Shown: positions 21,953-35,124 of the stretch, piece by piece
Numbering within the stretch: the stretch's first letter is position 1
How the letters are laid out: each line of letters begins with the position of its first letter
Assembly (NCBI RefSeq): GCF_036588685.1
Contig: NC_086386.1
Location: 19,054,931-19,118,930 of the forward strand
From: Mytilus trossulus
Taxonomy: Eukaryota; Mollusca; Bivalvia; Mytilida; Mytilidae
Direction: 5' to 3'
DNA: 64,000 bases
Translations under genes and position numbers: made by a program
The notes under the pieces: model-generated
Database searches by the model: none
Seen by the model: only the letters and a program-made list of their open reading frames with translations
What the model was told of the DNA's origin: nothing

Positions 21953-24900
21953 CTATAAACATAAAAGGAAATACTTATTACATTGAATGTTTAAAATATA
22001 CTTTTAACATTTCAAAAAACAGTTTATCAGACTGCACATTGACCTTTAATGGTTTACTTTTATAAAATGTTATTTGGACGGTGAGTTGGCTCATTGGCAC
22101 TCATACCACATCTTCTTATATCTATCAGATGTTTAACTGCCTATTGTCATTTATTCGTTGTTGATTGTTACTTGTGTTGTTTTTATTGAACGAAACGTCA
22201 AAAAATACACAATCAGTAAATATAAATACTGGCGTTTATTCTTATATGAACATGATTTAAAGAGTGAAGTCTGTAAAACAGATATTTGTGTTAGACATGG
22301 ACAAGTTGGATTTGTTAGCGGTTTCGCGATGTTACAGTAAAACTGGTGTGGTTTCCAATGCATACTCTCTTCCTTATAACCCCTTTTTCATGGACATTTC
22401 CCATAATTTGTGTTATCAGCATAGAGGGTTATTTCTGAATTTGGCGAGTAATGAAAAGAATACAAGACATGAAGATTAATATGCATACCTCTTTCATTTA
22501 AAGAAACGGCTTTTATAATTAACAATATTTTTTATTATTTTCAAATTATATCTTCTTTCTAAATATTTTAATAATATTCAAACTTGTTAGCCAAATGCGA
22601 AATACCAATTGACTTTAAAAATGTAACATAATATTATCAAAGCTTAAAAACGTATACATGTAGTTCAGTGACAACGTTTGTTAAAAATTGACATTAGAGT
22701 AAGCCTTCGAGTATGACAATGCAACTGTGTTTTGCAAAAACATATACATAACACCACCAGAAGGTGACAAAAGGAAATTAAAAGCGAAAGCCAATTTATC
22801 AGAACTTAAGATCTAAATTACCTTGAACTGGATAATTTTGATTTAGCGTTTGATTTGCATATCCATCCGTATTGTCATGTAAAGCTTGTACTGATTTGTC
22901 TCCGTCATCTGTATCTTTATGTTCATCTGGAAGATCTGGTTCTGTCAGTCTTTGAGGTTTTTCCATTGGCATTGTTTTATCTTTTGTCTGTTCAAGATCA
23001 GGTTCCTTAGTTTTTATTTCTTCTTTTTCTTCCGGTTTTGTAGGTTTTGGGGCTGTTTTTAGAAGATTCTTTCCACTCATTTGATTTCTTTCAAATTTGG
23101 TACTCTTATTGTCAGCTTCGTTTAATTTTTTAGTGAACTCTTGTACAAAATTCTGCCATCCTGGCTGTTTTTCTACCTCTCTTTTCCAGACTCTACTATT
23201 TCGCTTAGTTAAGGGTTTGTGAACACGTTCATTTTCTCCATCATCATCGTCTCTGAATTTAACTTTAGTTTTCCCATCTTCGCTTTCATTACTGTCGGTG
23301 TCCTTGGAATTTTCGTCATTAATTTCGTACCCAACGGTTGGTTCATTCGTACTATTATCTGTTTGCAATAATTTGTATCCTTCAAACGGTTCAGCAGTGT
23401 CATGACCTTTATCAACTGGTTCATAGTCAGTAGTTTCTTGACTGTTGTTAGCATCGACTTTGACCGATTCGTTTGCAAGTTCGTTGTAGTGGTTTTCAAC
23501 CATTTCCTTCACTGAATCTTCTGTCACAACGCTTTCATATATGTTTGTCGTATCTTGTATCAACTGAGGACCATTTATTTCCTGCATATCAAAACCTTCA
23601 TTTATGTTAGGTAACTTTTCGGTCATTGACCATCTCTTACGAACAGAACTTCTGGTATTTGATATCTTATCATTAGAATACTTTGACGTGCTGTAGTTTA
23701 GGTTATGATAGTTGATCTTTTCGGACGGACTTTTTATACTTGGTGTATACCAAAATGTTAAATATCTTCCCTGCAAAACATAAGAATCTGGTACTAAAAT
23801 CATTTAAGTATATAGATTACTTTTAATTTCTGCAACGGAACAACAGAAATACTGATCAACAACAAAACAACGGACTTCTTGCAACAACTGCAATATTCGT
23901 GCCTTGGTATTTCAAGATCTTGAAAGACATGGAATTGTCTATATAATGGGTTTATGATTTCAATTTTTCAACCGTGTCGGGTTTTCTTCAAATAAAAACT
24001 GTGTATAAACAAAATAAAATACTGTGCATATATTTCCTTAAAATGTCACCCCACCCAAAACATTTGATGACATATAGAATATATTTTCCATGTCGCAACC
24101 ATGAATATGTATTTCTGAACAAGTTATATTGTAGATTTGATAGTAGAATTCTATAGCTTTCTTAGCTTAGTATGTATACAAATCATTATCTAAAACCTTT
24201 ACGTTTATTTTTTCTCTGTTCTAATAACGGTAGTGATCCTGACAACAACAGATAATGTTTTATGTTTTCCTTACCACCTGATATTCTCCTTGTTTAGTTA
24301 ACAGGCTTAGTATGACCACCATGATTCCAGTAAAGAATAACAATCCTGCCGAAAAGTATGTAAAATGAACTTTCGATATAATATCTGGCCTAGTGTCGAC
24401 AGTTCCACACTTGGGACTTGGATACACAAAATCTAATACCATTCTTGTTATCCCAACTATCTGGCCAGACAGCATTCCCCAGAATGCACCCTAAAATAAA
24501 CTTGAAGGTTAATCAAGACAAACAATTTTAACAAATTAGATTTAATATTTAAGGTAAGACTGGTAGAATTATTCATGGAAATCTTCAAAAAGTATCTAGT
24601 GGAATCGTCATTTTAGAATCTGATGATTGACTTACATGTATGTTATTATAATTACCATGCATACCATTAGCACTTGCAACACCACAGGTGCTACCAGTAG
24701 AACATGTACTGCTTCATTTTTCGAATCACCCAAGTCCCATCCTAGTTTTAAATTATGTAAGTGTTTATCAGTTTATTGTTTTCTTGTGAAATAATCTATT
24801 AGTCTTGTAGTCACAACGAATTATTTATCTTGCATCGCTGCTACTGTTATCGAAAAGATATAACACCCATAATTCATTATAATATGATTTTGTACTTTAA

Positions 24901-27900
24901 CTAATTTCATGCAGTTACCTTTTCGTTTATTCTAGGTACAAAGACAGCTAACAAGAACACGGCACATATGGGTGGTGCTAGGTACCCAGTAACAGCTTGA
25001 ATATACAGGAAAAGTTGTCCCTCCTGAGAATTTTGTATTAGCGGTATCCATGCAACGCTTATGCCAACCAAGATGACTATAAATACTCTGTCAATATAAA
25101 AGCAATATAATTTATGTAGATTGTAAAAATATAAATGCACAACATCGTTTTCCGTAAAAAAGAAATCTCTTTTTGTTTTATTCTTCTTCTATTTGTCTTC
25201 GTATTGTTTAATACTGCTATATTGATATCCAAAGAGAAGTTTATGATATAAATATAACTTATTATACTTAAAGTTGAGAATAAAAATGTGGAATGTGCCA
25301 AAGAGATAACAACCCGTACAAAGAGCAGAAAACAACCCAAGGCTTTCTCACTTGTCAAATTGGTAAATTTAAAGACAATTTAATAATAGTAATTACTTTT
25401 ACTAATTAATTTAAATCAATTAATTAATATGACGATTCAGTGAGGTACTAAAAAGTGAAATGCACATTTATTAGATTTCATTAACATCCAATTAATTCTG
25501 CTTACATACTTGCCGACAATAAGGAGTTCTCGATCAGTCGCCTTCCTTCTTATTTTTGTCCACAAATCCATGGTAAATAACGTCGCGGCGCTGTTAAAGA
25601 TGGACGTTAAAGAACTCATAAGGGCTGACATCATTACCGCCATCATTAATCCTCTCAACCCTGAAATTGAACATTCAAAAGTTAAATATCTCTTGACGTT
25701 GTTTTGGCTAATCTTCTGAATATCTACTTTTCATAACCACTTATGTATCGTCTTACTTGCGTTCGAGTGGTTGACCCATTATTTCAAGTTTTGCAAATGT
25801 AGAATATGAATGGACACATATACATTAAAGGTGCCTTTGAGGCCCCAGTCACACTAAACCACGATCTTACCACGCTCACTGTTTTCTTAAATTAATTTTG
25901 ATCGTTGTAAAGTCGCCGTATGATCGACATGAAAATGTTATTTTTTTTATTTTTTCACGGTGATACTACGTCCTTATTACGCTTCTAGCACGATCCCGCT
26001 ACGATTGTGCAACGTTTTTACCACGCTTTTTCTACGAATATAATGATCCTGCTACGTTCATCAAGTTATCATTACACGACCATACCACGAGTTTTCCGAT
26101 TGTATCACGATCTTACCACGCTTCTACTGTGATTATGCATTTGCACGTTCTTATGACGATTATACTACGTTTATACCGATATCTTATTATACGTTCTCGG
26201 CAATAACGCCAACATCGTGTTCCTTATCAATACTGTTACATTCCTTCTATTTCTTAATAATACGTAGACTTCTCGAGAACAACACAGTCTTGCCACAAAA
26301 ATTTACAAGAACACATGGTTGTGGTGGTAGGGATAGATGTACAAGCAGAGGGAGCTCTGATTGTAACGAATCCTGAATGATCTAGCAGATATGTCGGACC
26401 GACCAAACCAACCTGAATCACACACTATTGCTGGTCCATCAAACTCAAATGACGATATGCACGATAGCATTGATCACACATATGTGTCAAACATGGTTGA
26501 GCCGTTAGAGAAAAAAAGACAAGAGGTCTTAATTACATACAGACAAACATAACTTTGAGAGCTTCTATATATTTTATGTGAAAATGACAATGAGTATGAT
26601 GGTCGAAGTATAAACGTAGTCTTAAGAAAAGCGTGATGATGACGGCATAGTCGAGCTAGAATCGTACTATGTTTTTGAACAGCTTGGTGTTTACGTGGTA
26701 TAGTCGTAGATCTCGAAAGCGTAGTAGAGTCGCGGTGAGAAAGTGATAGTCGTAGTGAGGTCATAATAACGACGCTGTGAGATCGTAGTGCAGTCTATCC
26801 GAATAGAATAACGTTTTCGCTACGATCTCGTTACAATAAGGCAGAAAACTTTGCGATGGTACTATACGATTTACTGTGTTCTCACTACGCTTCTACTACG
26901 ACCTGATTGGCGCTATGACCGCACCACGATTGTTTTGAACATGTTCAACGTTCGCCACGATCATCACGATCTTGAAGACCTCATCACGACCATGATACGA
27001 CCTTACTGCGATCTACACGATCGCACTACGATCTTCAACATTTGCATTTTTTCACAGATCGTAGTGCGATCGTGGCATAGTGTGACTGTGGTATTAAATA
27101 AAGGCAACAGTAGTTTACCGATGTTCATATCTCGTAAATCGATTAGAAAGACACATCTAGCTAACTAACAGAAACTGAGGAAATGCTATGAACCGTTGAC
27201 AGTGTGAGCCTATCCTGATATGCATGCAGCAACTGCTAAGCGAATTCACACTCCGTAATAAAAACTTCACAATCGGGATTCGGTAAAGACCAGACGACTA
27301 TATACGGATGATTTTAAAGTTTCAAGCCAGTCTTTGTAAAAAACAGTGTATTGTATATTTAATTTCGTCTTTGTTTTTTTAACAATGTCAGATTATATCT
27401 ATAGACATGTAATGTGTGCAAATAATAATCAAAATTTGGGGTTTATTTACTATAACTATAATAATTCTTTATTCCGTAAGCAAATATACAGCTCATAGGA
27501 TTAAATACATACACAAATTATAAACAAGTCTAAATTGAAAACAATGTTCAAACTATGATTGTGTTGGATAAAAAAACGCAATTTTTATACGTGTGCATGT
27601 GACATAAATTTCGTTGTAGAGGGGTCTATATACAGCACAAACAACATTTTCCAAAAGACCAAAAAAGTGAAAATGCTTCTTTTAACTATATTATATTACC
27701 AGTCGGAGCAAGTCCTAGAATAAGTTTAGGATATGCAACATTAGAACATCCAACTGGGTTATCACAAACTCGGATACACGTTTCCGGGTCATGACAGGCT
27801 ACATCCTCTGTAAATACATAAACATATATTAACAATGATGATCATTTTAGATCGACTGTCGATTGTGTTTATTTGAAATTTGGGTAGTTCAAGTTAACCT

Positions 27901-30900
27901 TTGACATCTGAGATTTTGTATAATGTATACTAAAAACCTTGTGCATAATTCTTGCTTTCAATACCATCAATTCAAAGTGGAATTAACGACGAGAGAAGGT
28001 TCTGTGTTTATGTGTAAAAATTGTGTTTTTATAATGAATGGTTTTTGAGTAATCCAGTTTTCAAATTTCATGACCAATCAAGTCAGAATTTTAACCACAA
28101 TTTTGAGAAAATGGGTTAGGGATACAAAAATCATGTTCATCCCATATCATTTTGGTTTTTTTCAAATTTCTTAGATATGTATTTTTTCAATCATTTATAG
28201 CAAAAAAGTTGAAATAATATGGTTTTTCTTCTAAAAAATGAGAAAAATCACAAAATACAAAATTGACAGCATGGTAAATTTTACACAAAAAAGCGTCAAA
28301 ATATGATAAAACTTTCTTATATTTACACCTACCTATAGTTTTTTTAAGTAAAATTTATTCAAATTGGTCCACTTTATAGAAAGTATGAAAAAAAATTTAA
28401 TTGTGGAACTGTGATTTTTTTCACGAAAATAGCCCCAAAATAGGTAAAAATCAAAGAAAAATGGGAAAATCATCAAAATTGGCCCTTTTCAAAGGGCCGT
28501 AGCAAAAAAAGAAGTGCACCACCATATGCTTTTTTCTTCACCAATTATTTTGTAACAGTCTTACAAGCCCAAAAATCACGTTAAGAAAAAAAGTTTAATT
28601 CTAGAAATTTGTGGCTCCTCAGAGGTGTACATCCTTAATCTGGTCGAAGTAGAAATGATGAAATAAAACTCAGAAATGAGCATTCACCAATGTATATTGG
28701 CTTTGGTTATTATTGAGGATCGTACGGTAACCTAGTATAGTTGTTAATTTTTGTATCATTTAGTCTCTCGTGGAGAGTTGTTTTATTGGCATTCAAACCA
28801 CATCTTCTTTTTCATATTCACGCTGCAGAACGATTCGTGTAAGTTTGATACGAGAAACATTTCCGTTACCTGTAAACAAAACACGGCTTATCATTCCTGG
28901 CATTATTATCAGGAACAGTGGTAGAAACTTCAAATACCCCGCCATTAATGTGGCTCCTCTGGCATGGCCAATATTTTTGGCAGCTAGTGCTCGTTGTACA
29001 ATTACCTGTGAAATATATATACAATACAAAATAGGAGCAAAAGTCTATTCACAAAATTCTCTAATGAAAATTGTCACTCGCGAAACGTTATTAGATTCCG
29101 CATTAAAAAGGTGGTGAAAGCAACTGGGATTTTTCAAATGATTAAACAAGTCCGAGAAGAAAACTATCCACACCAGATAACTACCCAGCAAACACACAAC
29201 ATATAAGGAACTGTTTTTATTTAAACTATGGTGAGTTTATGTTCATCGTTCTGTTGTAAAGATCAGGTGATTTTCTTCAGATGTTTGCTCAGATTTACTG
29301 ACACCCCCACCCCCCCCCCCCCCCTTTTACTATGTTTATTTGGAAAATGTTTCCTCTTCATATAGATTGTACTATATATTATTTACATTAATCAAATAGT
29401 TCGAGTCTTTTAATTTCCTTTTTAACACATAGTCCGAATTATGAATGAGTTCAATTATATTTAAAATTGTGAATGGAAATTGGGAATATGACAAAAACCC
29501 GACCAAGAGCAAAAAGCTATTTAATAAATAAAACAACTTTAATGTTTCCTTACCTGGTCAGCACACCAATACCATGTAGATATAAAAGTACTTCTGATCA
29601 AAAGACCTGGCCATGGCAGATCAGAGTCTACTGGATTACGGATGATATGAAAAGAATCAAGCCTTGGGTATCCACACTGACTTGTGAAATTTGAAGTTAT
29701 ATTCGATGATGTATTGAAACTATCTGCGTAACGTAAGCTGTCGGGTATCGCATCCATATATTTAGGTATTAATCCATTTATTCCTCCAACTTTAATAAAT
29801 CCTAGCGTATAAAGAAAACATTAACTATAAATTAAGAATTTGTGGTATGAGTGCTAATGCAACAACTCTCTATGCAAGTCACACTGCACAAAAGGTATGC
29901 AATTATATATGCATATAAAGGGCCACAACATGACTGGTGTAAAACAGTTCCAATAGGAAAGACTGTATTGGATGTGTTTATCATTTGATTTTGTCGTTTA
30001 ATAAGGGACTTTCTGGTTCGAATTTCACTCGGAGTTCAGTATTTTTGTGATTTTACGTATTGAATTAACTTTCTTTTCTTGTGAAATTATATGCTGCAAT
30101 TTTATCCAATTAAACTTCTTTTGATATTATATAGGAATAATATTTTCGTGCTCGATTTAAAATGTTTTATTTTTTACTTCTTCACTCAGTTTTACATTTT
30201 CAATCACACTTTTGCAAGTTTCAGCGTGATGTATGTGTTATTCCAACCGTCTGAGTCAAAGTTAATCTAAGATGAATTTGTTTTCATTTTTGTCATACTT
30301 TAAGAACTTAAATAATTCTTATTAAAAAAATATATATTTATGTCTTTGTTTGTATTGTATTATGAAAATTATTAATCTTGTTATGTTTATGCCCTTTAGG
30401 GCTCATAGTTGGAAATAAAATATCTTCTTCTTCTAATAGGGAACCCTTTGTGTCCTAGTACTCCGAACGTTTTTTTACATATCTTTACATCCATGGCTTT
30501 CAAATATTTCAGTTTGATGATGGCACAAAATTTATCAAGTGATGTTTTAATTTCCTCAAAAAAAAAACATATTTCGATTGTTATAAAACAGCATCTAATC
30601 TAAAATGTGAATTTATGGAATTTTTAAATTTTGATTTAGGACAGGCGTAGGGGTAGTTATCAAATATAAAACAAAATATTTGATTAAGGCAAATATTGGT
30701 ATTGATTAAGGCACATATTTATGTAGGTTTTTTTATCAGATAACTAACCTAGAACAGAAAGAGATATGGCTCCTGTTAACATTATAATTGTCTGTAGAGT
30801 ATCTGTGAAAATAACAGCTGCTAATCCACCTAAAATATAATAATACAAAAAAATCAGTACTGGTTGTGGGGACTTAACATTATATTAGTCTGTGATACAA

Positions 30901-33900
30901 TAAATTGAAGAATTAGTCATCTCTGTGAAGTAGGAGACGAAATTCAGTGTATCTTTATATGTCAAAAAAAAAAACAGGAAATTAAAGTCCTCAGAAATAA
31001 ATATATACCACAGTGCTGTACTACAAATCCAACGGATTAAAAACGAATAGCTTTTTATATATTGTCATGTTAAAACTTAGCAATGTTAAAACTGCTTACA
31101 CGATGTTTATGATTTTTGTTTGTCTTTTTGGCTTGAATTTTACGCTTATTTCTAAATTGACATTTTACTGTATTTTACCATGCATTAATTATTATGTTTA
31201 ATATAAATTTATTAGTCTTAAAACTGTATTTATGTGTATACATCATGTCCTCTTGTACTACTGAGTGTCTGAGGTTTAAAAATAAAGCACTGTTTATTGT
31301 CTATTGTCTATGGAATATATTCCAGGAATCGAATGGCTGTAGTTGGGGGTTTCATTAATCATATTTGTTTTTTGACTTTTTTGTCATTTTCAGATTTATG
31401 GCTGTATGCTTTCTCGACAAAATTTGTTAAAAAATACTTCTTTAGCAAAACATAAAATAGTGCAGTAAGATCAAGATAAAAATCTCTGATCAATTAATGC
31501 ATTGGATTAACAACTCGATTCCGACCGAAAGTGACTGCGTATTTTTTTCTGACGGAAGGCCAAGGGATGACCATATTTCTATATCCAATATAAAAAAGAA
31601 GATGTGGTGTTATTGCCAATGAGACAACTATCCACCAAATAACAAAATGACACAGACATTAACAACTGTAGATCACCGTACGGCCTCCAACAATGAGCAA
31701 AGCTCCCATACCGCATACTCAGCTATAAATCCCAAGTCAACGCAGGTTAGCAAAAAGGGGGCAGTAAATTTCTCTTTGTCTTAAATTTTGGTGTTTAGTG
31801 TCATGTCCAATGCTTTTTTAAATTTCTTCTTTAAAAACTTACTTTACAAAGATAGTCTCGCCGAAATTTTTTTTTTTTAAATTTATTACCTATAACAGTG
31901 TATACTGCTGTGATAACCAGTAAGCCGATGATTGATGGGTATGTGCTCCATCCTAAAGCTTGTTGTATGAATACAGAACCTGCATATACATCGACCTGAG
32001 GAGAATATAGTCTATAGATTCATGTTTCAATGGTAGCGTCGATGTCATAAATAATTTCACTGTTTTAAAAGTAAACAAAATCATCAGATAGGAACACATA
32101 ATTACAAATGTATATTAAAAGCAGAGTTAGAGCATTTATGGTAAGAGCAAGATATTAATATCACAACAGAAAGTATCTGCACAATATGTTTACAAGATTC
32201 AATGCAAAAGTTCTTTTTTTACATGAAATGATAGTGCTTTATATCTTAGTTAATAAGCTAAATCCAGATTAAATTTTCAATACAATAGAACCGTCAAATT
32301 ATCCTTTAATATATAGAAAACTCTAGCTGAAAGTAATTGTTAGCATCCCTGATCATCAAAAAGTTTAGAAAATAACAATAATACACATACCGATATTTTT
32401 GTTGCTATGTACAAAAACAGTGCCAGTATACTGAGATATGTTCTAAGTCTGGTTCCTCCAAATCTCTTGGACAAGTATTCTGGTATAGTAAATACCTAAA
32501 TCAATTGTAAAACGGTTAGAATTACCTCAGAATAATTAATTTATTAGTTTATAAGTTTATGGTAACATACATTACCATCATATCCAGAAACGAATATATT
32601 ATTAATTTACCTCTTTCACTAACATTTAATGTTTGCTTTTTAAGATAGATATATTTGGAATTGAAGATTTTTTTAAAACAGCAACAACAACAAAATTGAA
32701 GCACACCGACCAATTGATATCGATGACTATCGATTATAATCACCATTATCATAGCCGCACCATCGTCGTCATCGTCACCATCCTATATATATATACATTG
32801 TAGCTACACTAAGTTGAATAAATTTTAATTGTTCATTATCCTTAATTTTTTATTCTTTCTTTGAACAAAACTACAGAAAAGTATACCTACCCCTGAAGAT
32901 AGATATATAGGTAGAAATACCCATCCCAGCAAAGGAAGACACAGCGCAGCCTGAAAATATAAACGTCTAAATATTTTAATTTACGACAAAAATCATCAGA
33001 ACAAACGGTATAATAGTTTGTTCTCTCCTAGTAAAATTAAGAAACTATTAAGAAACCACGGTTCTAAATATTTTTCGGCAAAGTTGTCCTTAAATGAATT
33101 TCAATTACCTATACTATTTAGGGCCCATTTGGTTATATACCTCATCATTTTTTTATGTATTTATTCATCCTTGTTATTTGTATGTAAGAAGTTGAGCATT
33201 CTTGATATGACCTTTTTATGACTTATAGGTTTCAATTTTTTTCTCTGGTGTCTTTTCAGTCTAACGTGTGTCTTACGTCTACAGTTATGATATTTTTGAG
33301 TAAATCAAAAAGAAACAAACAACATCGTGTTATTTCTAATTCACATTCAATATAATGCTATTATTACAAAATTAACATTCACTATAATGGGTCGAAATAT
33401 CGGATCGTAGAAGCATTTTTCAAACATGTCTGAGGATATATAAAGAGGTGTATATATAGCTTAAAGGGTATTATTTTAATAATCAAAACTTACACCCCAT
33501 TCAAATGCTACGACTGCTATTCCTGAGGCTGCTCCACTTCCAGCTAGACCAATAAAATGTTCACTTCCTATATTACTAGCAAACAAAGAAGCTCCAATCT
33601 ACAACATTACATATATTTTATTATTTATCAAAATGTGCAAGAAAAGTATAAATCCGATTGCTTTCCTAAAACTACATGTAATCCTCGGTAGTTTTTTATA
33701 TTGATATTTTTTATTAATGTTAAAACTTGCAGCTGTAGCATTGAAAGTAAATGTCATCAACTATCTTGTATTGAACCAGAAATTTAAAAACAAAGTATTG
33801 TGTTCGATGTTTGTGCAAACGAGAAAAAAACGTCTCTGAAAAAATGAGTCTCTTACAGAAAGAAAGATTGTATAACTATTTATTCTTAGATCTTCTTGTC

Positions 33901-35124
33901 ACAATGCATTGAACTTTTAGAAAATAACCGGTTGTTTATAGCCTTTGTGGAGTTGTGCTTTGAGGCATTTAGCAAGAGGAAATGGGCTAATGAAATCAAT
34001 TTTTAACGTTAATAACAATTCAAACTAGTATTATTTTATGTAGTTAGCTCTATTTTAAAGGCAACACTATAATTGCAAGAAAAGTAGTTTATGCGTCCCT
34101 TTTTCTGTGATTGATATGTTGTATTCCACCGTCTCTACTACTCTCTTTTGAACAGTACTCCATTCTAAAAGTAGTACCATGCTTTCGAACTGATATGGTT
34201 TATTAAAAAAGTAAACCGTTTTACTTACAGGAAACCATAACATAGATCTTCCCGCCAGGAAATATCCTTTAACAGAATCTCGTCCTTTTCTACATACAGA
34301 CTACAAAAAGATTTTTTTTATTATGATTAAAAGTGCACTGAATTTCGCAAATGATTCAATTATAAATATTCAAACTCACAATTCCCACTTCTTGTTCTGA
34401 CGTAGATCGTTAAGTCTATAACTGAGCATGTCAACGACAGGAATTAATGTATAATAAAAAAAAAATATGTAAAAAGGTCATTGGATCAGTGTTGTTTCGT
34501 GTCCGTGCATTATCTTGATTTTGCTGTTAGTATTAAAAAGTGTTACACTTCTATAAAGACGTTAAATTAAACAGAAGGCCTCTTTGTGCAAGAAAACATT
34601 GAAATAAAACTGATGCATTGTGAATCAAATTTTCATGGAAGAACCAAAAAAAATATGTATAAAAACAAACCAAAAAGAGACACCAGCTAATACTTTAATT
34701 AAGAAGTACGACACTTGGTGTTAGTATGCTGATTTTAATGCAAATACTTCCAGTAGCTACAATATGACTAAAGAGGCCTTAGAAATGAATAATAGACCGC
34801 AAGCCGCAAGTACATCCATAAACAGATATATCACAAAGCTACGTGTTGAAGACTGTACTTTTACCTATAATGGTTTACTTTTACAAATTGAGACTTGGTT
34901 TGAGAATTGTTTCTGTGGCACTCATACCACATCTTCTTTTGTCTATATATGGTCAGGCAAATATAATTGATACGTAAATCAATATCACTGATAAGGGGAC
35001 TTATCGTCTAAAGCTATTTGATATTATTATACTTTATACTCACAAGCAATCCAACTGCAAGTACTAGAATGAAGTAAATAACTAGCACCAAAATATCAAT
35101 CCAATTATCTAGTCCCGCTTTCAT
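21756..35124 (-). CDS. SLC5 family sodium/solute cotransporter (SGLT-type), 15 exons
   Basis: Exons in transcript order: 35044-35124, 34229-34300, 33494-33598, 32891-32950, 32391-32495, 31890-31995, 30749-30829, 29554-29801, 28870-29005, 27700-27807, 25510-25660, 24919-25087, 24275-24490, 22822-23770 and 21756-21952. They sum to 2784 bases (927 aa plus stop), in frame at every junction with GT/AG borders. SGLT hallmarks are [14 protein letters not shown] with FEW (exon 3), [12 protein letters not shown] (exon 5), LPWPG with WYWCADQ (exon 8), the Na2-site serines in [16 protein letters not shown] (exon 11) and the sugar-contact glutamine in YIQAVTGYL (exon 12). Fourteen membrane helices fit this fold, the last encoded by exon 15. 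Exon 14 gives an unusually long hydrophilic loop. The family imports sugars or related solutes with Na+ at the plasma membrane; the substrate here is not determinable. Confidence 0.9.
22050..22125 (+). repeat. Partial R1 repeat in SLC5 intron 14
   Basis: TATTTGGACGGTGAGTTGGC, then CATTGGCACTCATACCACAT and CTTATATCT. Confidence 0.65.
22799..23770 (-). CDS. SLC5 exon 14 with enlarged hydrophilic loop and read-through end
   Basis: Begins after TTTTGCAG with GRYLTFWY, the end of the helix-13 region. About 300 hydrophilic residues follow, rich in E, D, K, N and T, with several basic-acidic patches and no membrane segment. In SGLTs the loop between helices 13 and 14 is usually under about 100 residues. 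The donor is CAAG|GTAATT at 22822/22821. If it is not used, the frame reads six more codons to TGA at 22799, giving a protein without the last helix. Which form is made cannot be told from sequence. Confidence 0.8.
   Translation of the reverse strand, partial: GRYLTFWYTPSIKSPSEKINYHNLNYSTSKYSNDKISNTRSSVRKRWSMTEKLPNINEGFDMQEINGPQLIQDTTNIYESVVTEDSVKEMVENHYNELANESVKVDANNSQETTDYEPVDKGHDTAEPFEGYKLLQTDNSTNEPTVGYEINDENSKDTDSNESEDGKTKVKFRDDDDGENERVHKPLTKRNSRVWKREVEKQPGWQNFVQEFTKKLNEADNKSTKFERNQMSGKNLLKTAPKPTKPEEKEEIKTKEPDLEQTKDKTMPMEKPQRLTEPDLPDEHKDTDDGDKSVQALHDNTDGYANQTLNQNYPVQGNLDLKF
25265..25345 (+). repeat. Dispersed repeat with AACAACCCGT core
   Basis: GTTGAGAATAAAAATGTGG, then GCCAAAGAGATAACAACCCG and AGAGCAGAAAACAACC. 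Related copies are at 20910-21030, 29470-29515 and, as an inverted pair, at 38310-38410 and 38655-38800. Confidence 0.6.
25846..27088. mobile_element. 1.24-kb element of degenerate CACGATC-type repeats
   Basis: The ends are inverted: CAGTCACACTA followed by CCACGATC at the left, and GATCGTGG, two bases, then TAGTGTGACTG at the right. Inside, 25860-26180 and 26815-27050 are strings of TACCACG, CACGATC and CTACGATC words at irregular ~10-15 base spacing. In 26620-26790 the same words run in the opposite sense (CGTAGTAGAG, GATAGTCGTAGTGAGG). About 26260-26560 is unlike the rest. Open frames here (26474-26764, 26851-27168) are by-products of the repeats. It sits in SLC5 intron 10. Confidence 0.65.
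27830..28690. other. AT-rich stretch of SLC5 intron 9
   Basis: Long A/T-rich low-complexity sequence. A TCAAAGGGCCGTAGC ... TGTGGCTCCTCAGAGG block at about 28490-28630 looks like a dispersed repeat, but no second copy was found in the window. No coding signal. Confidence 0.5.
28705..28815 (+). repeat. Partial R1 repeat in SLC5 intron 9
   Basis: ATTGAGGATCGTACGGTAAC, then TCGTGGAGAGTTGTTTTATT and CCACATCTTC. Confidence 0.65.
29306..29324. repeat. Poly-C run in SLC5 intron 8
   Basis: A C-rich run (CCCCCACCCC extended to about 19 bases) between exons 8 and 9. Confidence 0.85.
31590..31740 (-). repeat. R1-related repeat in SLC5 intron 6
   Basis: Reverse orientation: GATGTGGTGTTATTGCCAAT, then GAGACAACTATCCACC and GTAGATCACCGTACGGCC. 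Confidence 0.7.
34860..34945 (+). repeat. Partial R1 repeat in SLC5 intron 1
   Basis: CCTATAATGGTTTACTTTT, then ACTTGGTTTGAGAATTGT and CACTCATACCACATCTTC. Confidence 0.6.

Noticed and set aside
22158..22479. Overlapping small open frames in SLC5 intron 14
   Set aside because: Short, different frames, no motif, and inside a supported intron.
24640..24745. Possible extra SLC5 exon between exons 12 and 13
   Set aside because: Exons 12 and 13 join in frame to give the expected NEK-GAFWG continuity; an added exon would break the family's conserved sequence.
26474..27168. Two open frames of 96 and 105 codons
   Set aside because: They are translations of the CACGATC-type repeats, on both strands.
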